A stretch of 64,000 bases of DNA from Palsa-504 sp963756575 (GCA_963756575.1 CAVWOM010000016.1:558001-622000), one strand, 5' to 3'; counted from the first letter of the stretch, positions 23,670 to 32,682 are shown. Numbers and translations: made by a program. The notes: generated by a model not told the origin, from the letters alone.

Positions 23670-24950
23670 GCCGGCGGCTTCCGCGGGACGCGGCGCCTGG
23701 GCGGCGCGGCGGTCGATCCGGGTCAGCGCGGGCAGGGCCAGGAGACCGCAGACGAGGGTGGGCAGGCCGCCGATGACCAGGGCCCACCGGGCGCCGACGG
23801 ACTGGCCGACCCAGCCGACGATGGGGCCGCCGATCGGCGTCGAGCCCAGCCAGGCCAGCGCCCACAGCGCCATCACCCGGCCGCGCATCTCCGGCTTGGC
23901 CGCGAGCTGCAGAGTGGTCTTGGCCAGCGAGTTGAACGTGATGCTGCCGTAGCCGACGAAGACCAGGGCGGCGAGCTCCAGGCCCAGGCTCGGCGCGGCC
24001 GCGGCCGCACCGATGGCGATGCCCCAGCCGACGGCGGCCAGGCACAGGGCCCGGGCGCGGGGGCGCGGCCGCGCCGCCGAGATCAGGCCGCCCACGACCG
24101 CGCCGGCCCCCATGACCGAGGCCATCACCCCGTAGGCGGCCGCGCCGCGGTGGAAGACGCTGCTCGCCATCAGCGGCAGCGTCACCTGGAACTCCCAGGC
24201 CAGCGTGCCGACCACGGCGATCATCACCAGCGGGATCAGCAGCTCGGGCGTCCCGCGCACATACCGCAGGCCCTGGCGGACCTGGCGCTTTTTTCTCGCC
24301 ACGCGTGTGGCCGGGAAGAGCTCGGACTTGCGCATGGCGGCCAGCGAGACCAAGACGGCGACGAACGACAGGGCGTTGCAGGCAAAGCACAGGGCGAGCC
24401 CGATGGCCGCCGCTATCACCCCGCCGAGCGCCGCGCCGAAGACCCGGGCCATGTTCATGGCGACGGAGTTCAGCGTGACCGCGTTCGGCAGGTCGCGGGG
24501 CGAGACCATCTCGGAGATGAAGCTCTGCCGGGCCGGGTTGTCGAAGACGTTGACGAAGCCCAGCGCGACGGCCAGCAGGTAGACGAGCCAGAGGCGGATG
24601 ACGTGGGTGCCGACCGTGACGGCGAAGACCCCCGCCAGCAGGCCGGACAGGGACTGGGTGACGTAGAGCACGCGGCGCTTGTCCATCCGGTCGGCGAACA
24701 CCCCGCCCAGCGGCCCGAACAAGAACATGGGCAGGAACCGGGCCGCGGTGGCGAGGCCGAGCTGGGTCCCGCTGTGGGTGAGCTCGAGCACCAGGAAGGA
24801 CTGCGCGACCGTCTGCATCCAGGTGCCGGCCACCGAGATGAGCTGGCCGAAGAAGAACAGCCGGTAGTTGCGCTGGTGCAGGGACGAGATCATCTGCCGC
24901 GGCCGGAACGACCGGAGGAGCTGCCCTGGCCTGACCTGCCGCCGGCGCAC
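23601..24950 (-). CDS. MFS transporter, EntS/TMR3-like exporter
   Basis: A 449-residue major facilitator with about 12 helices. Seen: RNYRLFFFGQLISVAGTWMQTVAQSFLVLELTHSG, the GPLGGVFADRMDKRRVL loop-2/3 motif and FDNPARQSFISEMV, all typical of the EntS-like group that exports siderophores or drugs. A Pro/Ala-rich tail ends the protein. GTG start at 24950. It overlaps the DUF1707 gene tail-to-tail. The substrate is not predictable; no siderophore genes are adjacent. Confidence 0.85.
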   Translation of the reverse strand: MRRRQVRPGQLLRSFRPRQMISSLHQRNYRLFFFGQLISVAGTWMQTVAQSFLVLELTHSGTQLGLATAARFLPMFLFGPLGGVFADRMDKRRVLYVTQSLSGLLAGVFAVTVGTHVIRLWLVYLLAVALGFVNVFDNPARQSFISEMVSPRDLPNAVTLNSVAMNMARVFGAALGGVIAAAIGLALCFACNALSFVAVLVSLAAMRKSELFPATRVARKKRQVRQGLRYVRGTPELLIPLVMIAVVGTLAWEFQVTLPLMASSVFHRGAAAYGVMASVMGAGAVVGGLISAARPRPRARALCLAAVGWGIAIGAAAAAPSLGLELAALVFVGYGSITFNSLAKTTLQLAAKPEMRGRVMALWALAWLGSTPIGGPIVGWVGQSVGARWALVIGGLPTLVCGLLALPALTRIDRRAAQAPRPAEAAGSTPADGPPGPAQKDAQLTAQPR

Positions 24951-25099
24951 CCCGCTCCCATCCTCGGCTCGTTAGTTCCGCTAAGCAACTTTAGCACCGC
25001 CGAGCGCCTGGGCGGCCCGGTCGATCTCGTCGGGCACGGCTGGGGTGGCGGGAGGCTTCTGGGATCAGCAGCTGGCGGCGCTGGCCTGACGCCGGGCGG

Positions 25100-25546
25100 C
25101 TACAGCGAGCGCCGCAACAGGGAGTCGAGCCGAGTGAACGAGCTCTCCCAGACGGCCTCCGGGTCGCCGCACAACCCGTCGCGGGCCCCTTCCTGACGCA
25201 GCTCGAGCGTGGTCCGGCCGGCGGGCTGGCCGAGGAACTCCAGCCGCAGCCTGATCTTGGCCGTGCTCCCGCCGACATCGGCGTGCGCCACCAGCAGCTC
25301 GTCCTCGACGACCTCGCTCAAGGCCGCGTCGACCGGACGGCGGTGCTCCGGGTCCGCGTCGCTGACCAGCGTAAACCGCAGGAAGCCGCCGGTCCGGACG
25401 TCGCTTTGCACCGTCTCGAACGGCACCGAGAAGCCCGCGGGCCCGAACCACTGACCCAGCTGGTCGGGATCGGTGAAGGCCCGGTAGACCAGTTCACGCG
25501 GCGCGGCGAAGACACGCGAGACGAAGATTTCCCCACTGTGGCTCAC
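25100..25546 (-). CDS. SRPBCC (AHSA1-like) domain protein
   Basis: A 148-residue START/Bet v1-fold protein of the AHSA1 type: SRVFAAPRELVYRAFTDPDQLGQWFGPAGFSVPFETVQSDVRTGG, then the LELRQEGARDG and W..SFTRLDSLL end of the family. These bind small hydrophobic ligands. GTG start at 25546 with AAGGTG six bases upstream; an upstream in-frame ATG lies inside the divergent gene and is rejected. Divergent from the EEP gene with 23 bp between starts. Confidence 0.85.
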   Translation of the reverse strand: MSHSGEIFVSRVFAAPRELVYRAFTDPDQLGQWFGPAGFSVPFETVQSDVRTGGFLRFTLVSDADPEHRRPVDAALSEVVEDELLVAHADVGGSTAKIRLRLEFLGQPAGRTTLELRQEGARDGLCGDPEAVWESSFTRLDSLLRRSL

Positions 25547-25569
25547 AGGAGACACCTTACGATGAGCCA

Positions 25570-26502
25570 ATGCCGTCACGACACCTGGAGTGGGCGGTGG
25601 CCGGCACGCTGGCCTGCTGGGCGGTGGCCCGGCTGGCGGGCGCCGATCGTCTCCGGTTCGGCGAGGCGTGGACCGTGCCATTGCTGTCGTTCACCCCGCA
25701 GGTAACCGCGGGAGCATGGATCGGCGCGCTGCTGCTGCGCGGCGCGGGCCCGGCCGCCGTGAGCGCGGCGGCCGGGGTGGCCCTGACCGTCGCGGCCGGC
25801 CCTCGCGCGGTACCGCACCGCCAGCCGCCCGCGGCGGGACCGGTGCTGCGGGTCCTGACGGCGAACCTGCTCGTCGGCCGGGCCGCGGCCGAGGCGGTGA
25901 CCGGGCTGGTACGCCGCCAGCACGCGGACGTCCTGTTCGTCCAGGAACTCACCGACGAGGCGGCCGCCCGGCTGCAGGAGGCCGGGCTTGGCCAGCTCCT
26001 CCCGTACCGCGTGAGCCACGGCCGGAACGACAGCATCTACGCCCGCTACCCGCTGCGCGACGCGCCGCTCGCCGCGCTGGGGCCCGCGGCCCGCTGCGCC
26101 GCCCGGCTCGAGCTTCCGTCCGGGCAGCTCGTGCCGCTGGTCTGCATCCACGCGGTGCCGCCGAAGCCGCCCTGGGTCCCCGGCGGCACGGCCCGGTGGC
26201 GCCGTCAGCTGGCCGAGGTGCCCGCGCCCGCGGGCAGCCCGTTCGTCCTGGCCGGGGACTTCAACGCCACCGTCGATCACGCGCCGTTCCGCCGGCTCCT
26301 GCGCCGCGGCTACGTGGACGCGGCCAGCCAGGCCGGCCGCGGCCTGTCCCCCACCTGGGGCCCGCGGCCCGGCCAGGGGCCGGCCCTGCTCGTCATCAAC
26401 CACGTCCTGACCGACCCGGGCTGCGCCGTCCTGACCACGTCGGTCCACCCGCTGCCCGGCAGCGACCACCGCGCCCTGTTCGCCGAGCTCCGGCTGCCAT
26501 GA
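25570..26502 (+). CDS. Endonuclease/exonuclease/phosphatase family membrane protein
   Basis: A 310-residue protein with two N-terminal hydrophobic segments (WAVAGTLACWAVARLAG and AGAWIGALLLRGAGPAAVSAAAGVALTVAAG), then an EEP-fold domain: VLTANLLVGRA (metal Asn), DVLFVQELTD (metal Glu), a short HAVPP segment, VLAGDFNATVDHAPFR (catalytic Asp/Asn) and GSDHRALFAEL (catalytic Asp/His). The active site looks complete and may act on a phosphodiester or phospholipid headgroup outside the membrane. Its stop is one base from the stop of the convergent aminopeptidase. Confidence 0.87.
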   Translation: MPSRHLEWAVAGTLACWAVARLAGADRLRFGEAWTVPLLSFTPQVTAGAWIGALLLRGAGPAAVSAAAGVALTVAAGPRAVPHRQPPAAGPVLRVLTANLLVGRAAAEAVTGLVRRQHADVLFVQELTDEAAARLQEAGLGQLLPYRVSHGRNDSIYARYPLRDAPLAALGPAARCAARLELPSGQLVPLVCIHAVPPKPPWVPGGTARWRRQLAEVPAPAGSPFVLAGDFNATVDHAPFRRLLRRGYVDAASQAGRGLSPTWGPRPGQGPALLVINHVLTDPGCAVLTTSVHPLPGSDHRALFAELRLP

Positions 26503-26503
26503 A

Positions 26504-27391
26504 TCAGGGGCGGGGAAGCCGCTCCGTTCGGTCCAAAAATTCGTTGATGACCTGGTTGAACTCGGCGGGCTGCTCGGCGAAGCACAGATGGGAGGCGTCC
26601 TCGATGGTGACCAGCTCCGAGCCGGCCATCCGGGCGTGCATGTCAGCCAGGTGGCCGGGGGTGCATTCGTCGTAGCGGCCGCCGACGAGCAGCGCGGGGA
26701 CGGCGATTTCCGGCAGCCGGTCCATGATGTCCCAGGTCTTCAGCGTGCCGGTGACGGTGAACTCGCTCGGGCCGTTCATCGTGTGGTAGACGTCGTAGCC
26801 GGCTTCGGCGAAGGAGCGCTCCAGGCCGGCCGGCCACGGGTCGAGGCGGCACACGTGCCTGCGGTAGAAGCCCAGGATGGCGGCCTGGTACTCGGGGCAG
26901 GCGGTGAAGCCGGCCGCCTCGTGCTCGCGGATGGTTTTCCTGGTTTCCGCCGTCTCTTCGGCCAGCAGTTCCTCGCAGTCGGCGACCCAGCGGATCATGC
27001 TGGCCGGGCTGCCGCACAGGGTCAGGCTGACGAGGTCCGGACGCCGGTCCAGGACGTACTGCATGGCCAGCATGCCGCCCCAGGAACTGCCGAACAGGTG
27101 CAGGCGGTCCAGGTGCAGGGCCTCGCGCACCTGGGCCAGTTCCTCGACGAACCGGTCCACCGTCCACAGCGACAGGTCGTCGGGGCGATCGGAGCGGCCG
27201 CAGCCGAGCTGGTCGTAGAAGATGACCCGGCGGTGCTCGGCCAGGGCCTCGAGCGGCTCGAGGTAGTAGTGGGTGAAGCCGGGGCCGCCGTGCAGGCAGA
27301 GCAGCGGGACCGCGTCGTCGTTGCCGCCGACCGCGCGGTACCAGACCCGGCCGCCGGGGACATCGAGGTAGCCCTCTTGCGCACTAGTCAC
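26504..27391 (-). CDS. Proline iminopeptidase family alpha/beta hydrolase
   Basis: A 295-residue serine hydrolase, peptidase family S33. Seen: LLCLHGGPGFTHYYLEPL (oxyanion HGGPG), FYDQLGCGRSDRPDD, LFGSSWGGMLAMQYV with the nucleophile Ser, LLVGGRYDECTP with the acid Asp, and EDASHLCFAEQP with the His. It removes N-terminal Pro or similar residues. The GTG start at 27391 overlaps the permease stop by four bases (GTGA), so the two are coupled. A permease/iminopeptidase pair suggests uptake and trimming of an amino-acid derivative or small peptide. Confidence 0.88.
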   Translation of the reverse strand: MTSAQEGYLDVPGGRVWYRAVGGNDDAVPLLCLHGGPGFTHYYLEPLEALAEHRRVIFYDQLGCGRSDRPDDLSLWTVDRFVEELAQVREALHLDRLHLFGSSWGGMLAMQYVLDRRPDLVSLTLCGSPASMIRWVADCEELLAEETAETRKTIREHEAAGFTACPEYQAAILGFYRRHVCRLDPWPAGLERSFAEAGYDVYHTMNGPSEFTVTGTLKTWDIMDRLPEIAVPALLVGGRYDECTPGHLADMHARMAGSELVTIEDASHLCFAEQPAEFNQVINEFLDRTERLPRP

Positions 27392-28875
27392 GCTGCTCCT
27401 TCGCTGGGGACGGCCTCGGGCGGGACCTCGTCGGAGAAGACCTTCTTCATCTCGGGGAGCCGTTCGGGGTGCCGGGCGTACAGGTAAGCCAGCACGGCCA
27501 GGCCGATCACGAACCAGATGCCGATGATCAGGCCGGTCTCGCTGGCCGGGTAGCTGAGCGGGGTGACGAACTTCAGGAAGCTCGACCCCAGGCCGAGCGC
27601 GGTGAGCCAGGCCGGGATGAAGGCGGCGATGCCGAGCACCGGGATCACCGCGTGCAGACCGACGTTGAATTCCTGCCGCCGCCTGCGCAGGTAGTACAGC
27701 AGGCAGGACAGGTTGAACACCATGTAGATGGCGATCATGATGCCGGTCAAGATGGTGGCCAGGAAGACGAAGGCCGTGGTGGGGCCGAAGTGCAGGCCGA
27801 TGGGCAGGCCGATCGCGAGCGTCAGGACGAGCTGGACGACGACGCCGGTCGACGGGGAGTTCCACTTGGGATGGAGCCGGGCCAGCGGGCTGGGCAGCAG
27901 GCCGATCCGGGCCATGGCGTACCAGGTCCGGGTGGTGGCCAGGGTGCCGGCGTTGCCGTTGGCGAACGTGGAGTTCAAGATGGCCAGGAACGCCACCACC
28001 CAGCCCAGGCCCCAGGCGTCGCGGCCCAGCTGGATCCACGGGCTGCCGCCGCCGAGGGAGCCGAAGCTGACGAACTTGCCCGGACCGGTGAACACGTCGC
28101 CCGCGTAGGTGGTGAACACGTAGAACAGGCCGATGACCAGGCAGGACGCGACCACGGCGATCTGGATGGTGCGTTTGGGGTCTTTGGCTTCCTCGGCTAG
28201 CGGGGCCGAGGCCTCGAAGCCGATGAAGGCCAGGATGGTGTAAATCGAGCCGGCCGCGATGCCGGAGAAGCCGTGGTAGCCCTTGATCGTCGCGAAGTGC
28301 AGGGTGAAGACGTCGAAGGTGTTGCGGCTGCCGGCCTTGGCGATCAGCCAGATGGCCAGGGCGACGAACACGAGGATCTCGAACAGTCCGAGCAGGGTGC
28401 CGGCCCGGGCGCTGACCTGGATGCCGCGGTAGTTCAGGGCGGCGACCAGGACCGCGCCGACGATCATGAAGATGACCCAGGTGGCGGTGAACGGCCAGCC
28501 CCACTCGCTGTGGACGATCGAGCCGAGCAGGTACCCGAAGAGCACCATGGTGATCGGCCCGAGCAGCGCCTCGACCAGCGCGTACCCCCAGCCGACGAGG
28601 AAGCCGAGCGCGGGGTGGATGGCCTCGGCGGGATAGGTGTAGATGCTGCCGGCGCTCGGCAGGTGCTTGGCCAGCTGGCCGATCGAGGTAGCGACGAGCA
28701 GGCACGCGATGAGGGCGAGCAGCACGGCCAGCGGCAGCGCACCACCGGCATAGGTAGCACCGGCCGCGATCGACAGCGCGACCGCGCCCGCCGGCGCCAT
28801 GGAGGTAACCGACTGGAACAGGACTTCGCGCAATCCGATGGCCCCTGTGGCCAGGCCCGTAGCGCTGGTGACCAA
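27388..28875 (-). CDS. APC-family amino-acid permease (TTG start)
   Basis: A 495-residue transporter with about 12 helices. Seen: LREVLFQSVTSMAPAGAVALSI, the consensus Pro-Ala-Gly segment of TM1, PSAGSIYTYPAEAIHPALGFLVGW, FIGFEASAPLAEEAKDPKRTIQIA. It is a proton- or exchange-driven amino-acid permease. The start codon is TTG at 28875, set by AAGGAGG six bases upstream; no better in-frame start exists. The partner gene downstream is a prolyl aminopeptidase. Divergent from pspA. Confidence 0.87.
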   Translation of the reverse strand: MVTSATGLATGAIGLREVLFQSVTSMAPAGAVALSIAAGATYAGGALPLAVLLALIACLLVATSIGQLAKHLPSAGSIYTYPAEAIHPALGFLVGWGYALVEALLGPITMVLFGYLLGSIVHSEWGWPFTATWVIFMIVGAVLVAALNYRGIQVSARAGTLLGLFEILVFVALAIWLIAKAGSRNTFDVFTLHFATIKGYHGFSGIAAGSIYTILAFIGFEASAPLAEEAKDPKRTIQIAVVASCLVIGLFYVFTTYAGDVFTGPGKFVSFGSLGGGSPWIQLGRDAWGLGWVVAFLAILNSTFANGNAGTLATTRTWYAMARIGLLPSPLARLHPKWNSPSTGVVVQLVLTLAIGLPIGLHFGPTTAFVFLATILTGIMIAIYMVFNLSCLLYYLRRRRQEFNVGLHAVIPVLGIAAFIPAWLTALGLGSSFLKFVTPLSYPASETGLIIGIWFVIGLAVLAYLYARHPERLPEMKKVFSDEVPPEAVPSEGAA

Positions 28876-28972
28876 TGCGTCCTCCTTTGTCCGCTACCTT
28901 CGGTGATAGACCGGGCTCCAGGGATTTACAAGGGGCTGACGTGGCTGAAGATGCGCAGAGGAGCTGACCGGA

Positions 28973-29731
28973 ATGTCGCTTTACCAAAGAGCCCGCGACG
29001 TGCTCGCGGCCAAGGCCAATAAGGCGCTCGACTCCGCCGAGAAGCCCGACGAGATGCTCGACCTGTCCTATGAGCAGATGCTCGACCAGATCACCAAGGT
29101 CCGCCAGGGCCTGGTCGCGATCGCGGCGTCCCGCAAGCAGATCGAGCTGCAGGAGCAGCAGCTCCAGCATTCGGCGGACCACCTGCAGGACCAGGCCAAG
29201 GCGGCGCTGTCTGTGGGCAAGGAGGACCTGGCCCGGGAGGCACTCTCGCGCAAGGCCGCCGCCCAGGCCCAGATCGCCGCGCTGGAGCCGCAGCACGAGC
29301 AGCTCGCCGAGCAGGAGGAGAAGCTGGGCCAGACGCTGCAGGCGCTGCAGCAGCGGGTGAACAACTTCCGGTCCCAGAAGGAAGTGCTGAAGGCCCAGTA
29401 CACCGCGGCCGCGGCTTCGGCCTCGATCAACGAGGAGGTGGCCGGGATCTCGAGCACGCTCGGGGATTCGGGGGCGGCGCTGCAGCGGGCCCAGGACAAG
29501 ATCACGACCATGCAGGCGCGGGCCGGGGCGCTGGACGAGCTGCTGCAGTCCGGGGTGCTCGAGGATGTCGGCGGCGACACCGACGACATCCAGAAGGAGC
29601 TGGACGAGGCCGGGACGTCGGCCGACGTGGACAACGAGCTCGCCGCGCTCAAGGCCCAGATCGGCGCGGGCAGCGCGCCGCCGGAGCTGACCAGCGGATC
29701 CGCGCAGGCCACGGCGGAGCCGGGAAGCTAG
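28973..29731 (+). CDS. PspA/IM30 family envelope-stress protein
   Basis: A 252-residue coiled-coil protein of the ESCRT-III-like PspA/Vipp1 family that binds stressed inner membrane. Seen: an N-terminal amphipathic stretch (MSLYQRARDVLAAKANKALD), PDEMLDLSYEQMLDQITKVRQG, then long Gln/Glu/Lys/Ala-rich helices to about residue 190 and an acidic Ser/Ala tail. Start ATG 28973 with GAGGAG upstream. Alone here; no PspC or clgR neighbour. Confidence 0.87.
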   Translation: MSLYQRARDVLAAKANKALDSAEKPDEMLDLSYEQMLDQITKVRQGLVAIAASRKQIELQEQQLQHSADHLQDQAKAALSVGKEDLAREALSRKAAAQAQIAALEPQHEQLAEQEEKLGQTLQALQQRVNNFRSQKEVLKAQYTAAAASASINEEVAGISSTLGDSGAALQRAQDKITTMQARAGALDELLQSGVLEDVGGDTDDIQKELDEAGTSADVDNELAALKAQIGAGSAPPELTSGSAQATAEPGS

Positions 29732-29764
29732 CAGGGCCGTGGTCTGGAGGCTGGCCGCAACCGT

Positions 29765-29784
29765 GCCTGCGGGCGTTCGCAGGC
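29765..29784 (+). terminator. Hairpin after the PspA gene
   Basis: GCCTGCG (29765-29771), loop GGCGTT, CGCAGGC (29778-29784), 33 bases downstream of the stop. Short but perfect stem. Confidence 0.5.
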
Positions 29785-29828
29785 CGGTCGGCGGCTTACC
29801 TCGTTCTGGCGCGGACGCCGGAAATCTA

Positions 29829-29882
29829 GCGTCGTGGTCATGGCATACACGACCGAACAGGAGCAAGCCATGACCACGACGC
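29829..29882 (+). promoter_or_regulatory. 16-bp hairpin holding the start codon of the downstream gene
   Basis: GCGTCGTGGTCATGGC (29829-29844) pairs perfectly with GCCATGACCACGACGC (29867-29882). The right arm contains the ATG (29870) and first codons, while the AGGAG ribosome site lies in the 22-base loop. A stem this strong should block initiation unless opened, so it looks like a translational switch or attenuator. Confidence 0.6.
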
Positions 29883-30238
29883 ACGAGGCGATCGTCCGCC
29901 CCTCCACCGCCCTGAGCAGCGCCCCGGCCGCGATCTTCGCCGTCCTCGGCCTCATCGACGTCGCGCTGGCCGGCGTCATCGGATCCAAGGACGCCCCGCC
30001 GCTGGCGGTCAGCCTGGGTGTCGCCGCGCTCGGGCTCATCACCCTGGCCAGCCTGGTGCCGGCCCGGCGGGGCAGCCGCCCGGCGCTGACCGCCATCGTG
30101 GTGACCCGGGTGATCTCGGCGGTACTCGCCGTCCCCGCGTTCTTCCTGGACGCTCCGGTCTGGGTGATGGCCGTGGAGGGACTGGTCATCGTCGGCACCA
30201 TCACCGCGCTGGTGCTGATGCGGCAGCAGCGGACCTGA
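29870..30238 (+). CDS. Small four-helix membrane protein, unknown function
   Basis: A 122-residue hydrophobic protein with four predicted helices: IFAVLGLIDVALAGVIG, AVSLGVAALGLITLASLVPA, AIVVTRVISAVLAVPAFFL, VWVMAVEGLVIVGTITALVLM. I do not recognise a named family. The start at 29870 is preferred because CAGGAG lies eight bases upstream; an ATG at 29834 is in frame but inside the left arm of the hairpin. It converges with the DUF3068 gene, with 14 bp between stops. Confidence 0.65.
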   Translation: MTTTHEAIVRPSTALSSAPAAIFAVLGLIDVALAGVIGSKDAPPLAVSLGVAALGLITLASLVPARRGSRPALTAIVVTRVISAVLAVPAFFLDAPVWVMAVEGLVIVGTITALVLMRQQRT

Positions 30239-30252
30239 CCGGCCGACTGGAG

Positions 30253-31797
30253 CTAGCGGCGGTGGGTCCCGCGGCGGCGCCGTGACGTCGCGGCGGCCGG
30301 CGCGGGGGTTTCCGCGGTGGCATCGGCGGCATCGGCGGCGGGCGACTCGGCGGTGTCAGCGTCGGCGGCCGGGATCTCGGCGGTAGGGGCAGCGTCGGCG
30401 CGCGCGTCCTCGGCGTGGGCTTCGGCGGCGTGAGCCTCGGTTGCGTTGGCCTGCGCGGCGTCGGCCTCCTGGGCCCTGGCCTCGGCTTGCGCCTTGGAGT
30501 CCTCGGCCGCCGTTTCCGCCTGGGCGGCCTCGGTCCTGGCCTCGGCGGCCTCGGCCGCGGCCGGGCTGGCGGGCTCGGCGTCAGCCTCGGCGGACTTGTC
30601 CTCGGCTCTGGCCTCGGCGCCGGCGGCCTTCGCGTCGGAGGCGGCGGCCTCGTGCTCGGCTGCCGTGGCGTCGGCTGCCCTGGCTTCGGCGGTCTTCGCC
30701 TCGGCTTCGCTGACGGCGCCTTCCCTGACGGCGGCTTCCCTGACGGCGGGCGATTCGACGGCGGGCGATTCGACGGCGGCTTCGCGGGGCTCGTCGTCCA
30801 GGCCGGGGACCAGGGAGGAACGGGCGGCGCCCTCGGGCTCGGCGGCGGCCAGCTCGGGCTCCCGGCGGCTCGGGGCGGCTTCGGTGTCCGTTTCGGGCCT
30901 GCGGTACAGCACGATGCCGACGATCAGCAGGAGCAGGCCGACGACGCCGGTCACCAGCGGCAGGAGCGTGCCGACCAGGGACGCCTTGCTGAGCTGGTTG
31001 TTGTCGATCGCCACCAGGCCGTCGATGCTGGTCTGAGTGGCCGCCAGGTTGGCGTTGAGGAGCACCAGGGCCTGGGTGCCGTCGGTGTTCTTGAGGGTCA
31101 GCTTCTCGTTCTGGGTGACGTTGAGCAGGGCGCCGGTCACCGGGTCGATCCAGTAGGTGGTGTTCACCGCGTAGTACTGCGGCAGCGTGACCGACGCCGC
31201 GGACTGGTTGACCAGCGAACCCGGCACGGTCTGGGTGCCGTTCTGCGTCGCGGCGACGTTCTCGTTGAACTTGTAGGCCTGGGTGCCGTCGACGTCGCCG
31301 ATGCCGGCGTAGGTGAACGGCACCGCCTTGTTCAGGTTGGTGTCGAAGACGTCGTACGTCTGCTTCTTGGTGCCGATCGGGAGCACGTAGCCGACGTAAC
31401 CGTGCTGCTGGACGGAGGAGTTGCCGTTGACGTTCGCGCCGCAGCAGTTGGTCAGCTGAGCGGAGCGCCGGTCGAAGGCGAAGGTGCGCGTCATGCTCTG
31501 GACCGCGGCCTTGTCGGACTGGTCGTACACGTAGACGAACTGGTTCCACACCGCCGTCGAGGACGAGCCCGCCGCGGCGTTGCCCTTGATCGTGTACGTG
31601 GCCTCCAGGTTCACGCCGGTCATCTCGGTCAGCTTGGCCACGCTGAAATAGGTGGCATTCGGGTCGGTCAAGGTGACCGTGGCGTACTCGTTAAGGGGGA
31701 ACTTGATCACCTGGCCGGTGACCCAGAACGCCTGAAGCACGGCGAACACGATGAGACACGTCCCAAGTCCGGCGAGTACCAGCCCGACACGGCGCAT
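30253..31797 (-). CDS. DUF3068 membrane protein with long Ala/Glu-rich tail
   Basis: A 514-residue protein. Residues ~1-25 form a first helix (VGLVLAGLGTCLIVFAVLQAFWV). A large outer domain of the DUF3068 type follows (LNEYATVTLTDPNATYFSVAKLTEMTGVNLEATYTIKG, HGYVGYVLPIGTKKQTYDVFD, TYWIDPVTGALLNVTQNEKLTL), then a second helix near 271-296. DUF3068 proteins include mycobacterial PorA-type envelope proteins. The last ~210 residues are a cytoplasmic, highly charged tail built from Ala/Glu/Asp words, with local repeats such as VESPA-VESPA. The start is ATG 31797 with GGGAGG upstream. The tail is unusual and probably disordered. Confidence 0.8.
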   Translation of the reverse strand: MRRVGLVLAGLGTCLIVFAVLQAFWVTGQVIKFPLNEYATVTLTDPNATYFSVAKLTEMTGVNLEATYTIKGNAAAGSSSTAVWNQFVYVYDQSDKAAVQSMTRTFAFDRRSAQLTNCCGANVNGNSSVQQHGYVGYVLPIGTKKQTYDVFDTNLNKAVPFTYAGIGDVDGTQAYKFNENVAATQNGTQTVPGSLVNQSAASVTLPQYYAVNTTYWIDPVTGALLNVTQNEKLTLKNTDGTQALVLLNANLAATQTSIDGLVAIDNNQLSKASLVGTLLPLVTGVVGLLLLIVGIVLYRRPETDTEAAPSRREPELAAAEPEGAARSSLVPGLDDEPREAAVESPAVESPAVREAAVREGAVSEAEAKTAEARAADATAAEHEAAASDAKAAGAEARAEDKSAEADAEPASPAAAEAAEARTEAAQAETAAEDSKAQAEARAQEADAAQANATEAHAAEAHAEDARADAAPTAEIPAADADTAESPAADAADATAETPAPAAATSRRRRGTHRR

Positions 31798-32013
31798 CGT
31801 TCCTCCCGAGAGCAACCACTCATGACGACAATTACGGAAAAGTTACCTCGGAGTAGTATGGAACACTCTGGGGTATATTGCCCAGCCGTTGTAGCACATC
31901 TCGGTAACGAGTGCTCGCTTCTCGACGGCGCGCCCGAACGGGGCGGCGGGAAGAGACATGCCTGGCCGCACGGCCGGGACGAGAGCGTCCAGGGGCCGCG
32001 GCCTCGCGAAGGG

Positions 32014-32151
32014 TCAGCGCTGGCCGTACTGGTAGATCGAGGAGCTGCTCGGCGTGCCGTTAGACGCTCCGGACAGCACGTTCTCCACGAGGGCGACGGC
32101 CCCGACCGCGATCACGATGCCGACGACGATGGCGATGATCAGACGCGACAC
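32014..32151 (-). CDS. DUF2613-type small membrane protein (45 aa)
   Basis: A GTG-started 45-residue protein with one membrane helix (LIIAIVVGIVIAVGAVALV) and a short outer tail ending SSSSIYQYGQR, which matches the DUF2613 family of tiny actinobacterial proteins that end in a SxYxYG-type motif. The ribosome site GGAAGGAG lies seven bases before the GTG. It is too short for standard ORF cut-offs. Role unknown. It lies upstream of the DUF3068 gene on the same strand. Confidence 0.75.
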   Translation of the reverse strand: MSRLIIAIVVGIVIAVGAVALVENVLSGASNGTPSSSSIYQYGQR

Positions 32152-32682
32152 GGTGCGCTCCTTCCGGGGGTACTGGGTGGGACACTAGCGGTATATGTAG
32201 GTAACTGGCCAGTAACGTGGTCAAAATGTGACGAGTACCGAAATCACAAGGTATCTCGTTATCTGATAAATGACCAGCTCAGACTGGCCGCCGAGCCGAA
32301 CGGGGCCGGTTCCCGGGCGGCGGCCGGCGTGTCTGGCGCCCGGCGGATCCGGCTAGCCCCGATGACCGGGGCGGCGGGCGACGATCCGGTTGAGCTCCTC
32401 GGGCATCGGCCGGTCCCGGCTGCGCGGGGCCGCCGATCGCCCGCCGAGCCGCCGGCCATCGGATGACCTGCGTGCATATGTTGTTTTGTGATCGTTTTCT
32501 TGTCAGCGAAGCGGATTGAATCCGGCGAAAACCACAAAATGTCGCTTACAGATCTTTTCTGTACGACTCTCCTGAGTTACTCTCACCGGGAGCCGAATTG
32601 GCCCGAACCCGAGCCGGACCGACAACGCGACCGGGCAAGACCTGCCCATTTGCCGGCCGGCAACGACTAGCAAGGAGCCTGA
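32152..32682. other. Intergenic region without a supported gene
   Basis: A 530-bp divergent space between the DUF2613 gene and the G1 peptidase gene. Open frames here have no domain or credible start. An A/T-rich stretch (32480-32580) just upstream of the peptidase is the likely promoter zone. Confidence 0.45.

Noticed and set aside
26504..29884. One very long minus-strand open frame over the aminopeptidase, permease and PspA genes
   Set aside because: Only its 3' third is the aminopeptidase; the rest is antisense or out-of-frame to well-supported genes and has no domain.
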